NCBI GenBank assembly: GCA_023427925.1
Contig: JAEYZS010000040.1
Coordinates: 1-8,063 of the forward strand
Direction of reading: 5' to 3'
DNA length: 8,063 bases
DNA from: Pseudomonadota bacterium
GTDB lineage: Bacteria > Bdellovibrionota > Bdellovibrionia > Bdellovibrionales > JAEYZS01
Below are positions 1-5,017 of the stretch, piece by piece. Under the pieces are notes generated by a model. That model ran no database searches. It was given only the letters and a program-made list of their open reading frames with translations, and was not told the origin of the DNA. Positions within the stretch are counted from its first letter, which is position 1; every line of letters starts with the position of its first letter. Both the position numbers and the translations under genes were made by a program.

Positions 1-768
1 ATTAATAGAGCCCTTTAACACAGCTCCAAGACCTTTGATAAACGGAATGTTTTTGACTGCTTCAACCAAAGAGTCTGGTACTTTAAAGCTTCCCATGATC
101 AATACTGCAGAAGGAACCGCTTTTTGAGCAGTGTATTTCATACCTTTAGGTAAGACGATATTTTGTTGATAGTTGTCGTATTCAGAGACCAATTGATCGA
201 AGTCTGCTAAGAATTTTCTATCAGCTTTAAGTTTTTTAAGTGCTTCTTCGGCATCTCTTGAAGCTCTTAAGATTTCTTCAGTTGTTGGTTGAGTGCCAGT
301 TTTTCTGAGAAGTGCACGCAATTGATCTGCCGAGTATCTCTTGATTTCTTGTCTCACCATTTCATCTTGAGTTGGGTAGCGAATGTTTACAGCTCTTTCT
401 AGCCAAGAGATAATGAGTTTCTCGCCATAAACTTGCGCTTCTTCAAAAACAGCTTTGCGAGCAGCATTAAGTTTCAATGCTCTGTAAGGAATCATCACAA
501 CCAATTCGCTGCCTTGTCTAAACATTACAACTTGGTTATCAGCTTCATTGTATTGATAAATACCAAGGTCTTGAGGAGTTACTCTCGAGTGTTTTGGTGT
601 TTCTTTTTTTTGTTCAGCTTCAGTCAAAACTTTAACTGATGGATCGTTAGCCCCATTTTGTGCCTTTGGTTTTACAGGTTGATTTGAAACAGTCCCGTCG
701 TTTGCAAGCACAAAACTGTTCGAAGCCATCGCAAGCAAAACCGCGCAAGTCGTTATTAACTTATTCAT
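1..768 (-). CDS. Secreted protein of unknown function, C-terminus cut by window edge
   Basis: The reading frame is open from ATG at 768 down to base 1 with no stop, giving the first 256 residues of a longer protein. The start is supported by AGGGAGA a few bases upstream on the minus strand. Residues 1-22 form a Sec signal peptide: MNKL basic start, hydrophobic core, likely cleavage after VLA. A polar, Pro/Lys/Gln-rich linker follows (about 23-65). Residues 66-95 look like a small beta segment (LGIYQYNEADNQVVMF). Residues 97-205 are mainly helical and charged, with a Lys/Glu/Asp-rich stretch at 163-196 that could form a short coiled coil. Residues 205-256 are more hydrophobic and Gly-containing (VLIMGSFKVP, PFIKGLGAVLKG). 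I recognise no family. It is probably periplasmic or exported. It lies downstream of the DUF748 gene on the same strand, but the 171-bp gap suggests its own promoter. Confidence 0.85.
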   Translation of the reverse strand, partial: MNKLITTCAVLLAMASNSFVLANDGTVSNQPVKPKAQNGANDPSVKVLTEAEQKKETPKHSRVTPQDLGIYQYNEADNQVVMFRQGSELVVMIPYRALKLNAARKAVFEEAQVYGEKLIISWLERAVNIRYPTQDEMVRQEIKRYSADQLRALLRKTGTQPTTEEILRASRDAEEALKKLKADRKFLADFDQLVSEYDNYQQNIVLPKGMKYTAQKAVPSAVLIMGSFKVPDSLVEAVKNIPFIKGLGAVLKGSIN

Positions 769-873
769 TATTTCTCCCTCTTAACCGCACCACCGCGGTA
801 CTATTTGAAGGAGAAATTTAACCAACAGGACTTCCAAAGGCTAAATATTAGAGTAAAATTGTAAAAACTGGAA

Positions 874-899
874 CTTGCTAAGGTCCAAGACCTTGCTAA
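874..899. repeat. Dyad plus direct repeat between the DUF748 gene and the secreted-protein gene
   Basis: AAGGTC (880-885) and GACCTT (889-894) form a perfect 6-bp inverted repeat around CAA. The same segment carries a direct repeat CTTGCTAA at 874-881 and 892-899, an 18-bp period. On the minus strand it lies about 105 bp upstream of the start at 768 and 41 bp after the DUF748 stop. A weak -10-like TAATAT follows at 850-845, without a good -35. It could be a regulator site for the downstream gene or a weak terminator. No proper T-run follows the stem on the minus strand, so I favour a regulatory site. The rest of the 769-939 gap shows only two short 4-bp dyads and the ribosome site. Confidence 0.4.
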
Positions 900-939
900 T
901 TTTACCTTATTTAAGGCTCACAAGAGCTATAAACTTAGG

Positions 940-2064
940 CTATTGTTCATCAGAAACTGGGTTTTCTATTTTTTCTTTTTGTTCGGGAGAAGCTTCGGGC
1001 TTTTGCCCTTTCTTGACATCTTTTAAAGAAATGCTGCCTTCAAGTCCTTCTTGGATTTTGTCGCCAGTGAAGGCATTTTTGAGAGCAGAAAGAAATGCGT
1101 CCTTTGTCGAAATCGAAAGTTCATTTACTGGTCCATCAATAGCCACCCGAAATGCCACGGTTTTTTCATTGCTTCTGAGGATGAGATTGCCAAGTGCCGT
1201 TATAACTTCGTTAAAAAAATGTTTGAAATTAGCAAAGACCTCCTGATTTGCAACGACATCTATACCTTTAAAAAAGGGTTTGATGTAACCATCAACACGA
1301 GTTTCTCGCGTTGCCATTTCCGAATATAAACTGAGCGTTCCTCGAGTAAACGTGAGAGGGCCGTAGATTTTAAGGAGATCGTTAATTTGGGTAAGATCGA
1401 AGTCTTCCATAATTAAAGACAGATCAAATGCAGGGATTTTAGATAATATATCGAATCGACCTCTGAGATGAATGGAAGTTTTATCTTGAAGCTTAGCTGT
1501 GAGATTGATTTCACTATAGGCAGGAGTTTGTACTCTTTCTGTATTATTAATATTGGTTGCTGAAAGATCGACGGCAGCAAGATAAACGTTTATCGGCTTA
1601 GCTAAGTCATAATTTCTAAAATGGATTTGAGACTTTTGGATCTTCAGAGATTCAATATCGATCGGGACAAGAGTTATAAAGACGTCTTGCCAATTTACAT
1701 TTCCTTCAAGTCCTGTTTGTATATTTTCTTTTTGGTTACTGTCGATCAAGTTAATTTGTGCCTGATCGATGATGAGATCGGCGAGTATTCGACCCTTGAA
1801 AAGCGCTCGCCAAGCCAAAGAAACATCGACATGTTTAATTGATAGAAGAGGAGTATCGTTTTTAGTTTCTTCTTTTTTTTCGATAACGAAATTTTCAAAT
1901 TCATATGCTCCTCTCCATAAGGAGAGATCAAAATCAGAGATGTGTCCCTTGTAAGGTGCAATTTTATTGCCGAGGTACCAGTTCACAGCATACTCACCGG
2001 CAAGCGGTAGCAAGGCTCGTACAATGACGAGTAATAAAATAGCAATAAAGATCCATTTTTTCAT
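940..2064 (-). CDS. DUF748 / AsmA-like periplasmic protein with N-terminal membrane anchor
   Basis: This is a 374-aa protein. Residues 4-22 are a single hydrophobic anchor with little sign of a cleavage site. The next part carries the family signature: residues 38-63 include DFDLSLWRGAYEFENFVIEK, which matches the DUF748 pattern of a 'GH..D.DLSLWRGAY' strand-turn-strand. The second signature, at about 236-270, is GPLTFTRGTLSLYSEM followed by DGYIKPFFKGIDV. The remainder is alternating beta strands and ends in a Lys/Glu/Pro-rich tail (351-374). The AsmA-like superfamily includes TamB and YhdP, which bridge the inner membrane and periplasm and are linked to lipid movement to the outer membrane; such a role here is inference. 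The start is fixed by an in-frame TGA two codons upstream, and there is no clear Shine-Dalgarno. It may be co-transcribed with the lipoprotein gene 82 bp upstream. Confidence 0.88.
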   Translation of the reverse strand: MKKWIFIAILLLVIVRALLPLAGEYAVNWYLGNKIAPYKGHISDFDLSLWRGAYEFENFVIEKKEETKNDTPLLSIKHVDVSLAWRALFKGRILADLIIDQAQINLIDSNQKENIQTGLEGNVNWQDVFITLVPIDIESLKIQKSQIHFRNYDLAKPINVYLAAVDLSATNINNTERVQTPAYSEINLTAKLQDKTSIHLRGRFDILSKIPAFDLSLIMEDFDLTQINDLLKIYGPLTFTRGTLSLYSEMATRETRVDGYIKPFFKGIDVVANQEVFANFKHFFNEVITALGNLILRSNEKTVAFRVAIDGPVNELSISTKDAFLSALKNAFTGDKIQEGLEGSISLKDVKKGQKPEASPEQKEKIENPVSDEQ

Positions 2065-2146
2065 AGTTCATAAGAGTAAACGAAAAAAGAGTGCTGCCAA
2101 AGCTCCGATAGTTCTTATGAAGATATTTACTAATTTATTGGCCCTT

Positions 2147-2539
2147 TCACCTTAAACCATTCACATCTTTGGAAGGATTTGATTCTTCCATTTTTTTGTA
2201 AATGTCGGTTTCGGATATAGAAGTGTATTTGTATCTTGTTGAATAGCCTGGATAGAGAGCCATTCTACAATTCAATCTTGGGTATTGAGCTAAAAAAGCC
2301 TGAGCAAGAGACATGCAATTTCTATGTTGTCTGTAAGAGCGAGTGCGGCTGCAAGCTTGATTTATGCGATCGTAAAGTGAAATGATATTTTGTGTACACG
2401 GTTGCTGGTTGTAAGTATATGTTACGGGTTGTGACGGAGTACCTCCGGTATTGTCGTCGCTGTGTTTACCGCAAGCATTTAAAAAAACAAAAGCGCAAAG
2501 TACCATTAATGTAATAAGTAAAAATTCAACTCTTTTCAT
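2147..2539 (-). CDS. Small cysteine-containing lipoprotein
   Basis: This is a 130-aa lipoprotein precursor. I place the start at the second of two ATGs (2539, MKRVEFLL), because GGGAG at 2551-2547 is 7 bases from it but only 1 base from the ATG at 2545. Residues 5-22 are hydrophobic and end in the lipobox LNAC with lipidated Cys23. The +2 residue is Gly, not Asp, so outer-membrane sorting is expected in Lol-type systems. The mature part starts with a Gly/Ser/Thr/Asp linker and then holds four more cysteines (PC, AC, NC, NC) within about 50 residues in a Tyr/Arg/Gln-rich region, enough for two disulfides. No family is recognised. It reads in the same direction as the DUF748 gene, which starts 82 bp downstream, and a shared envelope role is possible. 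Confidence 0.85.
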   Translation of the reverse strand: MKRVEFLLITLMVLCAFVFLNACGKHSDDNTGGTPSQPVTYTYNQQPCTQNIISLYDRINQACSRTRSYRQHRNCMSLAQAFLAQYPRLNCRMALYPGYSTRYKYTSISETDIYKKMEESNPSKDVNGLR

Positions 2540-2546
2540 TTCCATT

Positions 2547-2551
2547 CTCCC
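2547..2551 (-). promoter_or_regulatory. Ribosome binding site that decides the lipoprotein start
   Basis: On the minus strand this reads GGGAG. It leaves 7 bases to the ATG at 2539 and only 1 base to the upstream in-frame ATG at 2545. The shorter start is therefore preferred. Confidence 0.7.
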
Positions 2552-2647
2552 GGAGTTAAAAAACTTCCAGGTTTGTAACTACAATTGACATGCCAACGAA
2601 AATTTTAAGCAAAATAGAGTGTAGCGCAGCTGAGTTGAAAGGTTTTC

Positions 2648-2667
2648 AGCACCGATTAGCACCGGTG
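2648..2667. repeat. Direct repeat AGCACCG with overlapping dyad
   Basis: AGCACCG occurs at 2648-2654 and 2658-2664. The second copy runs into the palindrome CACCGGTG (2660-2667), and CACCG at 2650-2654 can alternatively pair with CGGTG at 2663-2667. This may be an operator or part of a folded leader. Confidence 0.4.
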
Positions 2668-2681
2668 TCAGAAGGGCTTTG

Positions 2682-2706
2682 ATGTCTGGGGGAGGGCATT
2701 AGACAT
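2682..2706. repeat. Hairpin with G-rich loop
   Basis: ATGTCT (2682-2687) pairs with AGACAT (2701-2706). As RNA from the plus strand, two further G-U pairs could extend the stem, leaving a loop rich in G with a GGGAGGG core. GGA in a hairpin loop is the kind of site CsrA/RsmA proteins bind, but that link is speculation. Confidence 0.4.
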
Positions 2707-2735
2707 GGCTATTGGTATTCGCTAAAGGATATGGT

Positions 2736-2750
2736 TAAGGCATTGCCTTA
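2736..2750. repeat. Inverted repeat TAAGGC-ATT-GCCTTA
   Basis: A perfect 6-bp inverted repeat surrounds a 3-base centre. No T-run follows on either strand, so it is not a typical terminator. It is more likely a protein site or a small RNA hairpin. Confidence 0.45.
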
Positions 2751-2966
2751 GGCTCATCTGTTAACTAAGCGTAACATAATATTAGCTATAGCCTAAAATA
2801 TAAGCATATTTAAAAATTAATATATTTGATCTGAAGTGCGCAAGTGCCTGAAAACACTCGAGGGAGCGTCATAAATAGCTGAAATTATTGATATTTATCC
2901 TCGGTGTCATTTTGTCTGCGTTTTGGCGAATTTTATCTACATAGCATGAAAATTTTTTGAGTCAGA

Positions 2967-2978
2967 TCGAAATTTCGA
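2967..2978. promoter_or_regulatory. 12-bp perfect palindrome upstream of the porin-like gene
   Basis: TCGAAATTTCGA is self-complementary. It lies 120-131 bp before the ATG at 3098, just after a -35-like TTGAGT (2957-2962) and just before a weak -10-like CATATT (2982-2987, spacer 19). If that promoter is real, the palindrome would occupy the spacer, a usual place for a repressor or activator operator. The promoter match is weak. Confidence 0.3.
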
Positions 2979-3084
2979 GATCATATTTAACACAATGCGT
3001 TTTAAGTTGGAACGTTCGTTGCTCTAGCAGACACGGTCACGATGACGAGAACCTTAAGGAAGTTTTTTTAACCAACCTCTTTGT

Positions 3085-3091
3085 AAAGGAG
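3085..3091 (+). promoter_or_regulatory. Strong ribosome binding site that decides the start at 3098
   Basis: AAAGGAG lies 6 bases before the ATG at 3098. The only longer in-frame option, the start at 2957, has no comparable site and would bury the signal peptide 47 residues inside the protein. Confidence 0.8.
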
Positions 3092-3097
3092 AGAAAA

Positions 3098-4285
3098 ATG
3101 AAACCTTCTAATAAATATGCAACGATCTTTGCTGTTGTTGCTACACTAACTAGTCCCGCCACATTCGCTGCAAAATCAGATGATTGGTATCCAACAAAAT
3201 CCAACACATCTGTAACATGGAATGCCTCGGGTTCTGCTGTGTACTCATCCGGAAAGTTCAAAGATACTGTTGATCAGTTTAGAGATTTCAACGACCTTGG
3301 TAGTCACATTAGTCTACAAGATGTTCGTGCGAATTTAGATATCATGTCTAAAGCACTTAAAATGCCTATCGGTCTTAGAATCGGACTTGAGCATAATTCT
3401 GAAGATTTAAGCGTAGATGCAAGCAGCGATTTAAAATCATTTGCAGATGAAGTCCTTGTAGGTGTAGCACCTCACGATAACGCAATCGTATTATTCGGTC
3501 GCGGTAAAGTTCCGTTTGGTGGAGACTCTTCTCGAAGAGCGATTGATAGAAACAACCCCATCCATAGAGCGCTAGAACAAAATGAAAGAAAAGTTATCGC
3601 GGTATTAGCGGTTGATCCAAGCTTTATTCAAGCACTTAATAAAATTAAAGGTGTTGATTTGAAATCTGTTGAGATTGCTAAATTCGCAAGTACAACAAAC
3701 CCCGATGATTTAAAGTTTAATAACAGTTTAGACTCTGAAGCGATTCGTGCAATTGCATTAATTGGTCCTGTACTAACTCAAGCGTCGTACATGAAGGTTA
3801 ACGGAATTGAAAGACAAATGAGTGTATCTGGTGAAATGGGAGTTTCGACTACAATTACTGGGCCACTGACGTTGTATGCTGAATACTTATCGATTAGAGA
3901 CAGTCAATCTAATGGTGGTGATTTAAACCTATACACAATGGGCGTTGAAAAAGAATCTTCGACACTATCACGATGGCTAAAGAGACCAACTTCTGCCTTT
4001 GTCGAAGCGACAAGAGTAAGCAATAAAACTGATAGATCTGCATCGAACGGAGCTGCGACTGGAATAAAAGTCCAAGCAACTGAACGAATACAATTGGCTG
4101 GTGAGTATTCAACTCATGCACCTGGCACTCAAGGTTTAATTGGAGCAGAAAAAGACCCAACTGTTACTGTAAGAGCGACAGTTAAGAGAAAAGGAAAGGC
4201 GGCAAGAACCAACTTGTTCCCTTATGCTCGAGCTAAAAAATCTGCTCAGGATGCCGCAGTTGATGCGATGAGAGCAGGTAAATAA
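3098..4285 (+). CDS. Secreted porin-like outer-membrane protein (predicted)
   Basis: This is a 395-aa protein with a clear signal peptide: basic MKPSNK, hydrophobic core, cleavage near residues 24-25 (ATFA/A). The start is set by the strong ribosome site, not by the longer open frame. After cleavage the protein shows repeated alternating-hydrophobicity strands, for example at 69-81, 91-99, 118-136, 240-264, 275-285, 298-307, 320-338 and 354-364. The piece GRGKVPFGGDSSRRAID (135-150) resembles the 'GK...PFG' strand-turn found early in porins of the phosphate-selective type. I infer an outer-membrane beta-barrel channel. Oddities: the segment 150-235 looks more helical than strand-like, and the protein ends in a Lys/Arg/Ala-rich tail (364-395) instead of a strand with a terminal aromatic residue. 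It stands alone as a unit between the divergent region and a strong terminator. Confidence 0.8.
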   Translation: MKPSNKYATIFAVVATLTSPATFAAKSDDWYPTKSNTSVTWNASGSAVYSSGKFKDTVDQFRDFNDLGSHISLQDVRANLDIMSKALKMPIGLRIGLEHNSEDLSVDASSDLKSFADEVLVGVAPHDNAIVLFGRGKVPFGGDSSRRAIDRNNPIHRALEQNERKVIAVLAVDPSFIQALNKIKGVDLKSVEIAKFASTTNPDDLKFNNSLDSEAIRAIALIGPVLTQASYMKVNGIERQMSVSGEMGVSTTITGPLTLYAEYLSIRDSQSNGGDLNLYTMGVEKESSTLSRWLKRPTSAFVEATRVSNKTDRSASNGAATGIKVQATERIQLAGEYSTHAPGTQGLIGAEKDPTVTVRATVKRKGKAARTNLFPYARAKKSAQDAAVDAMRAGK

Positions 4286-4310
4286 TTTTATAATCAGAAC
4301 ATAGTAGATC

Positions 4311-4333
4311 TTTGATCCCCCCTGAAGATCAAA
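4311..4333 (+). repeat. Small hairpin just before the main terminator
   Basis: TTTGATC (4311-4317) pairs with GATCAAA (4327-4333) around a C-rich 9-base loop. It lies 25 bp after the stop of the porin-like gene and 9 bp before the main terminator stem. It may shield the mRNA 3' end. Only short A/T sequence follows, so it is unlikely to terminate alone. Confidence 0.45.
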
Positions 4334-4341
4334 ATTTACTA

Positions 4342-4382
4342 GAGGCCGAAGCGAGTAGCCCGCTTCGGCCTCATTTTTTTTT
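4342..4382 (+). terminator. Rho-independent terminator of the porin-like gene
   Basis: GAGGCCGAAGCG (4342-4353) and CGCTTCGGCCTC (4361-4372) form a perfect 12-bp GC-rich stem with a 7-base loop. One A and nine T residues follow (4374-4382). The stem starts 57 bp after the stop codon of the upstream gene. It should end that transcript cleanly, so the next gene needs its own promoter. Confidence 0.95.
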
Positions 4383-4586
4383 GAGCTTAACGAATTCTAA
4401 ATAAAGGACACGATTTCAACAGCTTACGACTAAAATGTGAGCATTTTCGGTAACTCTTTCATACGTTTTTGCCTCTAAAATTAAAAAATATATAAATTCG
4501 AAACTCGGATGTTGCTTATTTGCGTTATACGCGACCTAATGATCCCTACTGATTAATGTTGGGTGCAAAATTGTTAGGGGAAATTT
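4383..4586. other. Leader region upstream of the secreted protein/gcr pair
   Basis: No gene is seen. The region must carry the promoter of the downstream pair, because a strong terminator precedes it. It contains the inverted repeat AAAATG-TGAG-CATTTT (4432-4447), an AT-rich run at 4478-4500 and a short dyad GCGT-TAT-ACGC near 4520. TTATAC in that dyad could be a -10 element, but I find no matching -35. Confidence 0.4.
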
Positions 4587-4994
4587 GTGATTAAAATCAG
4601 TTTGCACATTTTAAGCGCGCTTTTATTGTCATCGCTACCTGCGACGGCTGTTTCTTCGCTTGCTAAGAAGCGCTCGTATGAATGTTATTCAGATCAGACC
4701 ATCATGGGACGTCAAAAAAGCTATTCGACCTCTTTCCATGAATACACTGCCACAGTGACTGATTTCGAAGGAGACATGGCAAGTCTAATTGCAAAGAAAA
4801 ATTATATTTTTAACGGTGAAGTGCGGGCCAAAAACTTAACTAACGAGAAAGCTTTTATTAAGAAGGCAAACAAATATCTTATAGTTCAAGGGGCCGAATG
4901 GGCACTCGCAATTGCCCCGCAAAAAAAGAGAGCAAGTTTATATAGCACGGACCCCGATATTAACGAGGTCCCCATGTTTTGCTTGTCTCGATAA
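4587..4994 (+). CDS. Secreted protein of unknown function, first gene of a pair with gcr
   Basis: This is a 135-aa protein starting with GTG, preceded by AGGGGAAA. The start gives a good signal peptide (MIKISLHILSALLLSSLPATA, cleavage near residue 21 or 26), which supports the choice. The mature part is about 110 residues, basic and Tyr/Ser-rich, with two cysteines only: Cys33 near the new N-terminus and Cys132 four residues from the end. They could join in one disulfide in the periplasm. The middle (52-82) looks like beta strands with a hydrophilic turn, and 97-110 is another hydrophobic strand (YLIVQGAEWALAIA). I recognise no family. The gcr gene follows after 23 bp on the same strand and has no clear ribosome site, so the two are probably co-transcribed and perhaps translationally linked. 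The function is unknown. Confidence 0.8.
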   Translation: MIKISLHILSALLLSSLPATAVSSLAKKRSYECYSDQTIMGRQKSYSTSFHEYTATVTDFEGDMASLIAKKNYIFNGEVRAKNLTNEKAFIKKANKYLIVQGAEWALAIAPQKKRASLYSTDPDINEVPMFCLSR

Positions 4995-5017
4995 AAAATT
5001 CAAGTCACACTTGATAC

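Larger units (their letters stand above)
2540..3097. other. 558-bp divergent intergenic region with several dyads
   Basis: I see no credible gene here. The left end holds the lipoprotein leader and the right end the leader of the porin-like gene. In between are: AGCACCG repeated at 2648-2654 and 2658-2664, with CACCG (2650-2654) able to pair with CGGTG (2663-2667); ATGTCT/AGACAT at 2682-2706; TAAGGC/GCCTTA at 2736-2750; AAATAT/ATATTT at 2796-2811; and a palindrome at 2967-2978. Bases 2771-2830 are very AT-rich. A perfect -35-like TTGACA sits at 2585-2590, but no good -10 follows at the right distance. Promoters for both flanking genes must be here or close by, but I cannot place them with confidence. 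Confidence 0.6.

Noticed and set aside
433..639. Plus-strand open frame of 68 codons
   Set aside because: It is antisense to the signal-peptide-bearing secreted gene; the Phe/Ser-rich translation is typical of a shadow frame.
875..1246. Plus-strand open frame of 123 codons
   Set aside because: It lies antisense within the DUF748 gene, whose family motifs are clear on the minus strand. It has no ribosome site and no recognisable content.
2065..2146. Short hydrophobic open stretch between the lipoprotein and DUF748 genes
   Set aside because: It has no acceptable start codon near its beginning and no ribosome site. It is in the DUF748 frame but cut off by an in-frame TGA just before the ATG at 2064.
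2585..2590. Perfect TTGACA as a promoter -35
   Set aside because: No acceptable -10 lies 16-18 bp downstream, and it is more than 500 bp from the next plus-strand gene.
2957..3097. Upstream extension of the porin-like gene (47 more residues)
   Set aside because: The extension lacks a good ribosome site and would place the signal peptide internally. The ATG at 3098 has AAAGGAG at ideal spacing.
3909..4160. Minus-strand open frame of 83 codons
   Set aside because: It is a shadow of the porin-like gene and its translation is low-complexity Leu/Gln-rich.
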